64,000 nucleotides of DNA from Psococerastis gibbosa (Eukaryota > Arthropoda > Insecta > Psocodea > Psocidae). Both the position numbers and the translations under genes were made by a program. Of this stretch, positions 31,176 to 42,725 are shown in pieces; position 1 is the stretch's first letter, and the number at the start of each line of letters is the position of its first letter. Under the pieces are notes generated by a model. The model searched no databases. It worked only from the letters and a program-made list of their open reading frames with translations, and was not told where the DNA came from. The stretch is from NCBI GenBank assembly GCA_963971405.1, contig OZ020491.1, forward strand, positions 25,972,855 to 26,036,854, in the 5' to 3' direction.

Positions 31176-31687
31176 GGGGTCTTCACAGTGTTAGTGTTAT
31201 CGAGTTATACCTAGTTAAGTGTGTTATATCAAGCTAAGTTAACACAAATGAAACCCGATAACCAAGCTTAACAGCGTGCTATCCTAAACGCACTTCCTAG
31301 TTGGTCAACTGTGTTATTTATTAGCTAGCGCTGCGATAGATAGCTCAGGTTCGACCGCCGCCATCTTTGCTTTTGTCGATTGATTTGAAACACGCGTTTA
31401 AAATTTTGTAGTATTTAAATGTATTTCTATTATCTATTATGTCACAAGCAATTACCGTAAATACTGAAAATTATAATAAAAATGAACACCCAAAAAATAT
31501 AAACAAATGTGGCACTAGAATAGAGTTCTGCCACTTTCTTTAAAGCCGTGCCACGAGCGTCTGACAACTACCACGTTGTTTACTCTGCTAAATATTTTCG
31601 ATATGGCATGATCCCAGGTCCACTCACGAATGCGTGTTAACATGGATAGCATATCTAACTCGATATCACCAACACTGTGAAGACCCC
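31176..31687. mobile_element. MITE with GGGGTCTTCACAG termini
   Basis: GGGGTCTTCACAGTGTTAGT on the left and its inverted partner at 31660-31687 (about 35 bp). Both ends are flanked by TTATA (31171-31175 and 31688-31692). 512 bp, no transposase. It truncates or is inserted in R3. Confidence 0.78.
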
Positions 31688-32059
31688 TTATAATGGTTCC
31701 TATTTGCGTGATGTAGATGTAAAAGCCAAAGTTCGCATCATTGTAACAAATCTCTGCCATTGCTACCTGAAAGGCGTGGCTTCCTGTTTGAATTATCAGG
31801 CACCACTTCATGTGACCTGTCTAGAAAACTGGAAAGTCGCCATAAGCTGGCACATCTCTATACAGAAAAGGACCTGAACCATTAATTTAACTTTATTATC
31901 CAGTCCGAGGATGATCCACAAGTGGGACAACCTGTTCTGTCATTTAAATAAATACAAATTTGTCGCCAAAATACCGGGTCAGGGATTTCTCCCGGGAAAA
32001 TATAAACACTGAGATACTACAAGAGCTGCAGCCAAGGCCGTAGCCAGCCAGAAAGTAAA

Positions 32060-32575
32060 AAAAGCACTACAATGTCTCTATCTGACTAACTAATAACGAA
32101 ACGAATCTCCTTATCAGGTTTCAGTTTTGGATCGGATTTTCACTTAAGTAAAAAAAAACACTGCAATGTCTCTATCTGACGAATCTTCTTCTTCTTCTGG
32201 CTCTACAGCTCTCGATGGCCTGCTCGACAACACTCCTCCAGTCATCTCGGTTTTGTACAACGCTCCACCATCTACGGACTCCCAACTCGCGAAGGTCAGT
32301 TTCCAACTCATCCTTCCAGCGTTTTCGAGGACGTCCGGCCAGTCATCTCCCTGCCATGCTTTCTTTGTACATCTTTCTTGGCATGAGGTCGTCTGACACT
32401 CTTACGATATCTGACAAATAGCGAAACCAATCTCCTTATCAGGTAGGTGCCAGTCTCGGATCAGATCTTCACTTAAGTAAAAAAAAAGCACTCCAATGTC
32501 TCTATCTGACAAATAGCGAAACCAATCTCCTTATCGGGTAGGTGTCAGTTTCGGATAGATACTTCATTAAGGTAA
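32060..32575. repeat. Roughly 105-bp direct repeats around a reverse transcriptase tail
   Basis: The block AATGTCTCTATCTGAC ... GAAACSAATCTCCTTATC ... CACTTAAGTAAAAAAAA occurs three to four times (near 32070, 32165, 32400 and 32495). The second is separated from the third by the reverse-transcriptase fragment at 32185-32360. Confidence 0.7.
32185..32360 (-). pseudogene. Reverse transcriptase C-terminal fragment
   Basis: Minus strand: FASWESVDGGALYKT frame and, one frame over, RRWWSVVQNRDDWRSVVEQA. It matches the plus-strand copy at 53260-53400. Ends in a GAAGAAGAAGAAG tail. Confidence 0.7.
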
Positions 32576-32579
32576 TTGT

Positions 32580-33330
32580 AATGGTACCTCAGGTACATGG
32601 GTTGACTAGCATTAGTACCAGTACAGACTGCAGTAGCCCCACCACAACGCGTTGCATTGTGGAGCCTGCCCACTCGAGTTCTTCACAGTTGATACCTAGT
32701 GGCCTAGTGCGCGTGATGCCTATCTGTACTTGTGGATAAACTAATTTTGCCGGTAAGTCAAGCGTCATAGTATAGTATTTTTGCACATTTATTTTTTGGT
32801 TGATGCTGAATACCTCACGTATCTAGGATTTTCATTAGAGAGGGTGTGGGAGAGGGGGGTCTCTACTTCAGAACTTTATACTCTTAAGTACTTTTGTCAT
32901 CATAACAAATAAATACAAATAAATAAATCTATTTATAATACAGGTTTGATAAATACTAATTATTGAACCAGTGGGCCGATAATGGCGATTGGTATTAACT
33001 TACTCCTGGGGTTAAAACTATAAACAAAGAAATTTTGGATAGCACTTTCAATTATAAATTATCTTTACATTTTTAATACCAGGGTATTATATTAACCCCG
33101 GTATTATAATCGCAATGATCGGGTCGCTGGTGGTATCCACGAACTTGGTAATGGTAGTGGTAATGCATACGTCTGTTACACAGTGTCAATGGTAAGCTTG
33201 TCTCAACTTGTCCATTATCGCTTGCCCCCGGTGTGGGTTGACATCGAGCATGAGTACCAGTTTGAAAATTGATACTTTTGCAATTGATAAGAGATATAAT
33301 ATCAATAATTTCGCGCCAATTTCGGCCAGC
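32580..33330. other. Mostly unassigned sequence
   Basis: The only recognisable item is a segment near 33190-33270 (CAATGGTAAGCTTGTCTCAA) that is shared with 37530-37590. No exon seen. Confidence 0.4.
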
Positions 33331-33566
33331 CTTCAATTAAAACGCTGGATCCGCCACTGACCAAACACGGCCGGTTTTGAGTTTCGACCTAAGAAGGAAA
33401 GCTTGATGTCCAGTGCCTACATGTTTTCCTTTTTAACAAGTTGCCCAAATTTTCATAGGCCAAGAGGGTACCGACCGTTGGCCAATCCTGCATCACCTCT
33501 AAACCAGCCACTTTTCTATTTTTGTATTACTGGCCTATGCTAGTTTAAAATAATGTAGTTTATTAA

Positions 33567-34090
33567 GAGAGTATGTCCCGTAGGAAAATGGTACTTGGCA
33601 GCCCAAAATTTAAAAACAAATAATTACTTTTTTCTTCTATTACTAAACCAACCTAGCGGAGTTAGGGCTATAAAACCCTCTCTTACACTCAACTAGAAAC
33701 ACCCGGGGCCGCCTGCTTTATATGCCCTTCAAAGTATGGCCACAAAATGTAGCAAGTGTGGGACTCGAACCAACATCCTTTCGGGTGAAAGTCGGAGTCT
33801 GCACCACTACTCTACATGTCCTGATTTAATACTTCTTATTTTAATTGAATTAGCTAAGCTGGTTATTCAAGATTTGGCTCAAGTTGTAGTTGCAATTTTT
33901 GAATTTGTAGTTTTTTCATGGTAAGTACTTTACGTGAAATTTTAGCTTAAATAATTATTATGAAAAAGTTACGGTACCATAAATTATAAAATACCCTATT
34001 ATATGATGCATGAAGCAGTCTTCTACAACTTGAGCCAAATCTTTAATAACTTCCTTAGTTAATTTAGTAAAAAATAAGAAGTATTAAAGA
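33567..34090. mobile_element. FB1 foldback element split by SINE-Glu
   Basis: Begins TTAAGAGAGTATGTCCCGTA, left arm to about 33615. It resumes at about 33824 with TTAATACTTCTTATTTTAAT, has the GCATGAAGCAGTCTTCTACA word in the right arm, and the right terminus is lost. The SINE between is younger than FB1. Confidence 0.75.
33616..33823 (-). mobile_element. SINE-Glu copy nested in FB1
   Basis: Full-length minus copy with tail AAATAATTACTTTTTTCTTC and head ending CTACATGTCCTGA. Confidence 0.9.
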
Positions 34091-34728
34091 TTGACAATGA
34101 TGACAAAAATATTTCCTGTAAAAATCTTTAAAAAAAACCGAAGTGGACGTACTCCGCTTAGCTATTAATAACAAAACACTTCACCCTACGTAAACACAGG
34201 GCGAAAAAAGCAAACTTAGTGTTTTGCTGCTTTAAAACTCCGCGGGCACAAACGGGGCCTAACGTACATAAATTATCCTCAAGGAACATTATTGTATTAC
34301 GCACGTACAGCAATTGAATTAGTCCACTAAATAGTTATTTCCAGGAACTTCCAGAATAAAAACAACAATTTTCCTCGTGCAGCAAATTTTCCTCAAAGGT
34401 CCAATGAGCCATGGGTGATTCCACGTACCACAAACAATCCAGTTCGTGTGCTTGTATTTTCCGGGCAGGCTACAACATTCCTGGTTATATACGGCTCTTG
34501 ACGTTAATTGGGGAAATATCATATACTTGTACCTACTTGGGTTTCCCCATATCGAGTGTTGATCTGTACTTCAGTGGACAAAGGACATATCAAGCAACAT
34601 ATCGATACATCGGAAAATGACTTAACACCAAAAGCGGAACGCTGGAGGGGCAAAAAACTGTTTTAAAAATCCAACGCTCAAGCTACTTTATCTATCATTT
34701 ATTATCTATTTAAGTAGCTGAGCTTCTG

Positions 34729-34988
34729 AGTAATGCTTTCAGAGGCGAAAATCCTTAATCTGTACTTCGTCGTGTTGAGGATGGCAGCGCGTAATGGCGA
34801 CTGAACAGATAGGGGACCGAGTTTGAGCCGGGATAAGCGAAAAACCGTATTCTGTGCAAAGCACTCTTATCTCTTGGGGTCGGGAAACTGGCGCCGAAAG
34901 CGGAGGAACGCAACGAAGAGTCAACGACAAAGGGATGCAGAACGCAACGGGACACCACTACATTACAATTCCCTTGTATAGTCATGAT
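34729..34988 (+). repeat. R3 repeat
   Basis: CAGAGGCGAAAATCCTTAAT, GAGCCGGGATAAGCGAAAAA, GCGGAGGAACGCAACGAAGA, CACCACTACATTACAATTCC. It abuts the R2b copy. Confidence 0.72.
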
Positions 34989-35288
34989 GTTGTTTCTAAC
35001 GCCTGCTTTCAGCATTTCTGCTTTTTAAGCAACCCTGTCAGCCTGGCGGGGGGAGTGAGTCTGTTTGTTAACTTGAGGCACCCTAAGGGCAGACTCTTTC
35101 ACCTCGGGGAAAGGGGAGTTGACTGACAGGGTGGACCTCCTGATTATAGTGGATTCCGAACCACTTGGGGAACATGGTAAAGTCACACGATTAAATCGGA
35201 GGTGACCAGGACTCGACTACTGCCAAAGCGCGTTATCATGTCCCACCAGGTTCCCCTACCAACGCTGTGCACACTACCATGTTGCCAT
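34989..35288 (-). repeat. R2b repeat
   Basis: Inverted copy from TTTCTAACGCCTGCTTTCAG to CTGTGCACACTACCATGTTG. Confidence 0.88.
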
Positions 35289-35459
35289 GTTGTATAGTCA
35301 TCATACCATTTGATTCTTGATTTTACACTACGACAGGCCCCCTGTATATCACTATAGGGTACGACTGGTTTATAAATAAAACTTTATTGCTAATCAGTGC
35401 TAATACCTTTTCCGCGCCTTATCCCCTACGGGTCGACGAGACGGCATTGGCGCCTCCAC

Positions 35460-36062
35460 AGCCCTCTATCTAGGGCGTCCTGGCTTGTATGACATGGATC
35501 TTTCTCAGCATCTTCAGTCTTCCTCTTCTCCTGCTTCCTGGTACCACAATCTCCTTAACCCTTTTCAGTAGATGAGCCTCGCCTCGCCTTTGGACATGCC
35601 CATGCCATAACAGGCGTCTTTTATTGGCGCCCCCACAGCCCTCTATCTTGGGCGTCCTGGCTTGTATGACATGGATCTTTCTCAGCATCTTCAGTCTTCC
35701 TCTTCTCCTGCTTCCTGGTACCACAATCTCCTTAACCCTTTTCAGTAGATGAGCCTCGCCTCGCCTTTGGACATGCCCATGACATAACAGGCGTCTTTCA
35801 CTGGCGCTTCCACAGCCCTCTATCTAGCGCGTTTTGGCTCATATGAGTTGGTGGTTGGTTTATGTCTGCTTGGATCTTTCTCGGCAGCGTCATCATCGGC
35901 CTTCCTCTTCTCCTTCTTCCTGGGACCACAATCTTCTGAACCCTAATTAGTAGATGAGTCCCGCCTCGCATTTGGACATGCCCGTGCGATAACAGGCGTC
36001 TTTCTCTGAACATTAGAGTGACTTCGGCAGTTTTCAACTCAGCTCTGATCTGTTTCTTCAAA
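35460..36062 (-). pseudogene. Tandemly triplicated reverse transcriptase tail
   Basis: Three direct copies of a segment encoding (minus strand) NKRRLLWHGHVQRRGEAHLL and VPGSRRRGRLKMLRKIHVIQ. GGATCTTTCTC recurs near 35497, 35674 and 35873, giving steps of 177 and about 199 bp. 177 bp equals 59 codons, so the frame continues across the first junction. The module (H-G-H-V-x-R, R-R-R-G-R) is the end of a non-LTR reverse transcriptase. Confidence 0.8.
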
Positions 36063-36394
36063 TCGGCTAATCAGTGCGAATCTTTCTCGTTTTCACGAGT
36101 CATTACGGAACATAGTCATTTGACACGCAGGAAGTCTAATTCCTTAAACTAGACTAAATTTAATGGCGTGTACGAGTACCTACCATTACAAAACAAGTAG
36201 CCAAAACTGCACACAGATAATGAATTTCTCATTATGGTCCTAACCCTCTTTAGTTAATTAGGCTGCAAACGTTTTACCGAATTTAAGTACTTCCGATACA
36301 AGTTACTCGATACAAGTCACTCTGTCAATTAAGCCTTAAGGTTACATTGGAACAACCAATGAATAACGCAACAGATCAGCTGGAGGGACTTTAA

Positions 36395-36790
36395 TCCGTC
36401 CTTAATACCAGCGTATGGAGTGTTTTAATATACGGATGTGAAACGTGGACTGTAGCATGTAAGGAACTGAAGAGGCTTGAAGCGTTTGAAATGTGGTGTT
36501 ACAGACGGTTGCTACGGGTCAGCCGGAGAGACCACGTGACGAATGAAAGAATGCTAGAGGCTATTTAAGAAGAGAGACAGCTGCTACCTCATACAAAAAG
36601 TAGATAAGCAAAATGGGTTTTATAACACCAAAATCTAGTACACCCCATCATTGAGGGCACTGTGGAAGGAACTAATAGAAGAGGCCGAAGAAGGAATTCA
36701 TGGATCAACTGAAGGAGATCATAGTCTAAAATATTGGGAACAATACCATAACCTACCGCCGTAGCAATAATGTATAAACATAATACCAAT
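36395..36790 (+). pseudogene. Non-LTR reverse transcriptase fragment
   Basis: Broken frames: SVLIYGCETWTVACKELKRL, EAFEMWCYRRLLRVSRRDHV, then IIEGTVEGTNRRGRRRNSWI. The same domain as 17240, older, with several stops. Confidence 0.8.
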
Positions 36791-37110
36791 TAAAATGGTC
36801 ACCCGAAACACGCCAGTCAACTCCAGAAGAAACTCCTAAAAAATTATTGTAATTCAGCAAAAACATACTTTCGCCTGAGTATAATAACTGTGAGGACTTA
36901 ATAATAATGTAATCCTGTCCAGTAATTGTTAATTATATTAATCCAATCTCCGCCCAGGTGTCGCTTCTTCCTCGGGGAACTGCTTCTAGAGATTTCTACC
37001 AAAGAGATTGGTTAATATGCTGCTTGCGAGGGAGGGCCCAAATCATCATCTTCACCATCTATAATTAGCTCCATTTGGAACCGTACCCGAAATCGGAGAA
37101 GCCATACTTA

Positions 37111-37500
37111 CGCCTGAGTGCCATGTTATCTGGCGCCCCAGACTTGATCATTTAGGGTGCGCTGTTGCTAATGACGGTTGGGCTCCAGTAGTCCAACCTG
37201 CTGACATAGCGAGATTCGCAGAAGCAATAGAACTCGACTAGTACGACTGGGGACCTATGGGCCCAAATTGTGACCTGGGTCCAGACTCTAAAAACATGCA
37301 TGCATGCGTGAGTGCCATGTTATCTGGCGCCCCAGACCTGGCATCTAGGGTGCGCTGTTGCTAATGACGGTTGGGCTCCAGTAGTCCAACCTGCTGTCAC
37401 AGCGGGATTCGCAGAAGCAATAGAACTCGACTAGTGCCACTGGGGACCTATGGGCCCAAATTGTGACCTGGGTCCAGACTCTAAGAACATGCATACATAG
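37111..37500. repeat. 194-bp direct duplication
   Basis: GAGTGCCATGTTATCTGGCG begins at 37116 and 37310. The two units are about 95% identical over CAGTAGTCCAACCTGCTG, GCAGAAGCAATAGAACTCGA and GGTCCAGACTCTAA. Confidence 0.88.
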
Positions 37501-37687
37501 TAGCACGCCTGACACATTGCGTCAATGGTGAGCTTGCCTCAGCTTGTCCACTATCAGTTGTAGCCACTGTAGGCTGACATCGAAGACATTCAATGAACAA
37601 AATTCACCCGGAAACAGTATCAACAATGTAAGAAAATCCATGTGGTCGTTTGCATTGGGGATCGGGGAAGTACCAATGGGCCTAGAT

Positions 37688-37728
37688 CTGTCGCCAATCT
37701 TAGATAGAAGAGGCATCTTAAGAAGACC
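37688..37728 (+). repeat. Non-LTR 3' terminal word
   Basis: TCGCCAATCTTAGATAGAAG then AGGCATCTTAAGAAG: the 3' end shared by many retroelement tails here. Confidence 0.5.
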
Positions 37729-37837
37729 TCTGCTAGGCTAAATTTTTCCCTAATATTGACCTTCCGTTACGTGGTTTGATTCCCTTCCTACTACCGTTTC
37801 GGCGCCATCCGGGCACCAAAACGTTTCAGTACCAAAC

Positions 37838-38010
37838 AAAACACCGTTCCTGTTAAAGCTGATATGTAAAGTGTAAACAATGCTTACAGTCTATGAACAA
37901 ACCAAAAAAATACCAAACCAAACACCGCACCACCGTTCCTGCTAAAGTTGATAAGTAAAGTGTAAACAATGCTTACAGTCTCACAACAAACCAAAAAATC
38001 ACCATGATTA
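37838..38010. repeat. 89-bp direct duplication
   Basis: ACCGTTCCTGTTAAAGCTGA at 37843 and ACCGTTCCTGCTAAAGTTGA at 37932, both followed by AAAGTGTAAACAATGCTTAC. Confidence 0.8.
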
Positions 38011-38429
38011 TGTCAAACCTAACAGTAATGACTCAAAGAAAAGTCGAATCCCCCATTGGCGCATCTCAAACGCATTTCGAATACCGATTACACGTAGTAG
38101 AAAGCAATAGGCAAACTGTAAAGCGTTGATTAGAAGGTGTCACGACCGCGCCGCTAGCCCGAGGAGACGCGCCAGTTTCGGGCATCTCTGTAATTTGACA
38201 ACATTTCAATCACCCTAACCACATTCTCAATTCGAATGCTTTAATTTACAGGATATAAGCTGAAATCTACTGCTCAATTACGGTGTTTAGCGTTTGACAA
38301 GTGTTATGTGATAATTGGAAAGGTTCTTATTAGACAGATTTCTTCAGAAATAGTTCTTATGGCAATAGTAACATTAGTTCGAATTTAATTAGTAAAAAGT
38401 TAGTGAGTTAGGAAATTATAACCTTTCTT

Positions 38430-38570
38430 ATACACTCAGCCAGTGTGGGCCATGACCACCTGCGTAATTTACCCGGCAAAATAAGAAAAAAAACTCAAGT
38501 GTAGGATTTGAACCAACAATATTCCGAATCATAACCTCTACATCACTTGTGCTGACCGTGATTATGCTGA
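38430..38570 (-). mobile_element. tRNA-derived SINE, diverged
   Basis: Minus strand: AGTGATGTAGAGGTTATGA ... GTTGGTTCAAATCCTACACT, with a good B box. The body does not match SINE-Glu well. Confidence 0.45.
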
Positions 38571-38817
38571 TTATGCACCCGCAGCTTGTAAAGAGTAAAT
38601 CGGAAACCCCAGGGATTAATTTTTTTTTTTAAAGGCGACTTTCTCATGAAATGTCGATCAAAAACCATTTTTTTTTAGAGACAAAGAGTAGAAAAAGTAA
38701 ACAAATGCTCCTATACAAATAGGACACCCCAATTACGCATTATTTATACAACGTCGACTTTATCATGAAAGAGCGATCATATAGCAAAAAATTAGAAGTA
38801 GGAGTAATATTCCTCTA

Positions 38818-39107
38818 GAGCCGGCCGCCATAACAAGTTGAATCCAGCGGACCAGAGCAGGTTCCAAGCTGCAGATAACTTGGTCGTGTGCACAGTGCCG
38901 GTAGGGAAACATAGTAGGACTTGTCCTGGTCACCTCCGAAGTAATCGTGTGACTTCACTGCGTTTCCCAAGTCGTTCGGAATCCACTATAATCAGGAGGT
39001 CCACTGTCCTATGGGCTGGCATAGGACAGTCAAGTAGGGGTCGCTCTATGGGTCCAAATATGAGGCCTAAGTCGTTATTAACCCGAAGAACACTACTACT
39101 ACTACTC
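38818..39107 (+). mobile_element. R2a retroposon with exact 11-bp TSD
   Basis: GAGCCGGCCGCCATAACAAG to an (ACT)n tail. ATATTCCTCTA occurs immediately on both sides (38807-38817 and 39108-39118). Confidence 0.9.
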
Positions 39108-39129
39108 ATATTCCTCTACATTTTGATAG

Positions 39130-39345
39130 ATAAATAAATAAAGAATTTTTTTGTTCTATTACTAAGCCAACCTAGCGGAGTTAGGGCTATAAAGCCCTGT
39201 CTTACACTCAACTAGGAATGCCCGGGACCGCCTGCTTTACATGCCCTCCGAAGCATGGCCAGAAAATGTAGGAAGTGTAGGACTCGAACCAACAACCTTT
39301 CAGGTGAAAGTCAGAGTCCGTACCACTACTCTACATGTCCTGACA
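39130..39345 (-). mobile_element. SINE-Glu copy, full length
   Basis: Tail (AAAT)n at 39130, conserved body, TTTCAGGTGAAAG anticodon-arm variant, head ending CTACATGTCCTGACA. Confidence 0.92.
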
Positions 39346-39364
39346 TAGATAGTATGCAGCCATC

Positions 39365-39460
39365 GCTTACACCGTTTGGCCACAGTTTTTGGGACGCATA
39401 AAAAAAAATTCAAGGAAAAGCTCGGTCCTCGCCTTCAAAACTCGTAGCCAAACGGTGTTA
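39365..39460. repeat. Small inverted repeat
   Basis: TTACACCGTTTGGCCACAG pairs with CTCGTAGCCAAACGGTGTTA. Confidence 0.5.
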
Positions 39461-39533
39461 GTATGTGTGTATCTTAATGTAAACGAGCATTTCTTCTTCT
39501 CTAATTTTCGGCCCTACGATCAATATTTCATAA

Positions 39534-39752
39534 AAATAAATAAATAAAATAAATAAATATTGACTTTTTTTGGTTCTATTACTAGGCCAACCTAGCGAAG
39601 TTAGGGCTATAAAACCCTCTCTTACACTCAACTAGAAACACCCAGGGCCGCCCTCCAAAGCATGGCCAGAAAATGTAGCAAGTGTGGGACTCGAACCAAC
39701 AACATTTCGGGTGCATTCGGAGTCAGTACCACTACTCTACGCATCCTGACGA
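39534..39752 (-). mobile_element. SINE-Glu copy with small internal deletion
   Basis: Tail at 39534-39560, the body lacks about 14 bp around the CCTGCTTTACATG block, B box region GGGACTCGAACCAACAAC, head to TCTACGCATCCTGAC. Confidence 0.9.
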
Positions 39753-39779
39753 CTTTGTAAAAAAAAAAAAAAACACCGT

Positions 39780-40340
39780 AGTGGGGTTGTCCAATTTCCT
39801 ATAATCCCTATTTCTAATGCTTATTTTTTTTAATTATGAGAGGGGTTGGACCATCATCGTTCCCCTTAATAAATCATCAGGCGACACTGTACACGTTAAT
39901 TCACTTAAATTCACTTTCTCCCTATATGTCGATACTTCCCGGATAAGGAAGTCTACGGTATATTGGGAAAAATGTAACATACAGTATGGTTACCTATCTA
40001 TTTTCAATTAAACTAACGTTGATATGTACAGTGTGGTGTAAGAGAAGGCCATAGGCCCTAATCGCTGTATCTACGAGTACATTTTTTCTTCAATGAAGAC
40101 TTTACTACAATATTAATGGCATAATTTGATTTATTACGTTTAGGGCGGATTGCTTCTTCAAACCACGCATTTATATGCCACAGTAGTCATTCCGAAATGT
40201 TTCCTGCTGCTAACTTTTTGATGAAGGGGGGGGGGGTGTATATTAGCTTACATGGGTAACCGAAATTAGCGGAACAAGAAAAATATGGATGCTCTCATTT
40301 CGGCTACAACGCAAGTAAGCTTTGTCACTCTTATATGCCG
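39780..40340. other. Unassigned sequence
   Basis: Nothing recognised except a G run at 40229-40236. Confidence 0.4.
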
Positions 40341-40349
40341 TATACAGTG

Positions 40350-40565
40350 CCAGATTAACCCCTGTAGAGGCCGTGGGCACAAGATTTGTGGGGGCCGTGG
40401 GTACATAAATCGGTTTACCAACATTCCAGCAATAATTTAATTTCCCGCCAATTTCAAAACTTTGTTGGGAAATGGTTATCTCGTTCGTGGGGTCGGAATT
40501 TTAGGAATTTTTGCGGGGGTCGTGGGTTTGTGCCCCAAGTGCCCATGGTTTATAACCACATAGGC
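40350..40565. repeat. hAT-like element, degenerate
   Basis: CAGTGCCAGATTAACCCCTG at the left is close to the terminus of the 29111 element. The right side, GTGCCCCAAGTGCCCATGG, is similar in content but its terminus is eroded. No TSD visible. Confidence 0.55.
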
Positions 40566-40648
40566 TGATGCTACAATCAATTGAACAACTTACATAGGTA
40601 CATAACATCAAGACCCCCTTCCCCACCGAAGTGTTGTTGTTGTTCTTT

Positions 40649-40800
40649 CCAAAGCCTGCTTTCAGCATTTCTCGCCACCCACGTAGACTGACTGGTATAG
40701 TCTCAGCGCGTTAGCATGTCCCACCATGTTCCTCTGCCAACACCGTGCACACTACCAAGTTTGCCGCAGTTTGAAACATGATCTGCTCTCATGGAATCAA
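40649..40800 (-). repeat. R2b repeat, internally deleted
   Basis: GCCTGCTTTCAGCATTTCTC then directly CGCGTTAGCATGTCCCACCA and CACACTACCAAGTTTGCCG. Confidence 0.75.
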
Positions 40801-41181
40801 ACCTTCCCTACCGAAGTGCAATTCAGCATCTGTGACAGTATCGGAGATTTACTCAGTGTATATATATCATTGCACTATAAAACCATAAAACCACACAAAC
40901 TATGTAGCCTTAACCCCGTAACGTCATAAATTAATAATAATACCACGTCCTATAGCAGCTCTTTTTATTAATAAATTCACCGTCATTAGAGCACTGTGCA
41001 TGTACTAGAATGATTGCATCGTACTTTTATGTCCAATTTATTATGAAAGGTATGTCCATTGCTCATCGTTGGCATCCATAATATACCAGGTATTTGCTTC
41101 TTCAAACGCATAATTAATTTATATAAGTAACTACAGTACATACTGCACTTCAATATAGGCACACTCGTGATTTACATCTTA

Positions 41182-41647
41182 GGCGGGGTTTCCACATACG
41201 TCAATCGTCAATGAGAAATATGAAATTGAAGGACATTTCAATTTTACTCTATGCCATTGTTAAAATTGATCAATGATCATAGAGTAAAAATCACGCGCTG
41301 CAATCAATAACAAACTAAAATGGCGTCACGGAATATGTTAAGTACAAAAATTTTAATAGATTGTTTATAAAACAGTTTTCAACAGATCGGTGAAGGTCGA
41401 TCTTACTTCGGATCTCCTACTATTATTGGCTTTTATTAAAAATAATAAGTGTACGAAGAAAACAAATACAAACAAAATTTCAAAAAACAAATGCAAACAA
41501 ATTTCAAAAATTTGGCGCATACGTTTCAATAGACGAAAAGTGTCAATAGTTGAAAAAACATGTGGAAACACCGCCATCAATGAAAAATTGAAATGTCCTT
41601 CAATTTCATATTTCTCATTGACGATTGACGTATATGGAAACACCGCC
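41182..41647. mobile_element. M-GGCGG MITE (PIF/Harbinger-like) with TTA TSD
   Basis: Left arm GGCGGGGTTTCCACATACGT, right arm its partner ending GGAAACACCGCC. Arms extend about 65 bp through CAATCGTCAATGAGAAATAT and GAAATTGAAGGACATTTCAA. TTA on both sides (41179-41181, 41648-41650), the usual PIF/Harbinger target. The interior near 41320 has ATGGCGTCACGGAATATGTT, shared with the 54218 element. Confidence 0.88.
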
Positions 41648-41825
41648 TTACACCGGAGCAATTGCAATTACCCAATGAAATATACTACAATAGAAAACGT
41701 CTGAAATTTACATCTTACGTTTAGCATATGAATCGCTGATTAAACGAATCCTTTTGTCACAGATGTAGCACACACGAAATTTAGGCCTCGTGAGTAAAGG
41801 AGGCTCATATCTTGACTCGTCCCCA

Positions 41826-42058
41826 TACTTGCCTCTTGATAGTTTGGTTTGGGGGCAAATAAATAATGAAATTAACAGAAATATATATTTAAATTTAAAT
41901 ATTGAAGACCCAATTATCATGAAATATGAGTAAAAAATAATTTTTCTGCAGAACCTTTCTATCGATGCTTTCATACTTCAGGTACGTTTTAAGTGTTAAA
42001 TAGAGTAACAAAACCGAACATGTTGCTTTCCCAAAAAAGATATTGTTGTGAACCAAAA
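41826..42058 (-). repeat. R1 repeat, internal fragment
   Basis: CCTCTTGATAGTTTGGTTT through ATTTTTCTGCAGAACCTTTC to GTTGCTTTCCCAAAAAAG: the middle of R1, inverted and diverged. Confidence 0.72.
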
Positions 42059-42329
42059 ATTATTTTTTGGAGAAAAAATAAGATGCACCAATACAATAGC
42101 GTAGCTTATCCTGCCACTCTTGAGGTATTGTCTCGTATTATATTAGTCGGCTCCTTCTTGACAATGCAATCGTCCCATCCATCAATTCAGTGCTATGGAA
42201 TAGGGAAAGTCGAGGCAATTTAACCCTGGACAATTATTTACCATGAAACTATTCTCATTATATATTTCGTTACCGATAAATAGGAGAGCATATGTAAGGG
42301 ATCATTCGTACCAGTTCCTCAGTCTTCTT

Positions 42330-42725
42330 CTTGAGTTGCAATCTATGGACTGGTTTGCAGCGAATGTTGTAGTCTTCTTCTCCACTCTTGTCTGTCTTTT
42401 GCGGTCCATTTCAGTCCTTAGTAAGTGTCGCACCCTAGACCCTTCATGACATCATCTAAGTAGTACTCCTTCCTCTGTCGTCCTCTTGAGTTGGTGCCTT
42501 CAATCATACCCTCAATAATGTTCTTGAGGAGCCCTTCGTGTCTCAGAATATGCCCCATCCATTTGCCTCTTCTTGTTGAAATGGTGGCCATAATAGTTCT
42601 TTTTCCGTTTATTCTATGGAGCACTTTTTCGTTGGTTATGTGGTTTATCCAAAATTCTTCTGTAGCACCACAACTCAAAGGCTTCCAGTTTTTTTTTCAG
42701 GTTCGTAAATGCACCATGATTCACT
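42330..42725 (-). pseudogene. Non-LTR reverse transcriptase C-terminal fragment
   Basis: Minus strand, two frames: KKLEAFELWCYRRIL, then HITNEKVLHRINGKRTIMAT, RRGKWMGHILRHEGLLKNII, EGMIEGTNSRGRQRKEYYLD and, after another shift, FAANQSID. Homologous to 17240 with a different frameshift pattern. Confidence 0.85.

Noticed and set aside
21374-39137. Four frames beginning MNPADQSRFKAADNLVVCTVP as a protein family
   Set aside because: All lie in R2a retroposon copies; indels break the frame between copies, and the element ends in a microsatellite.
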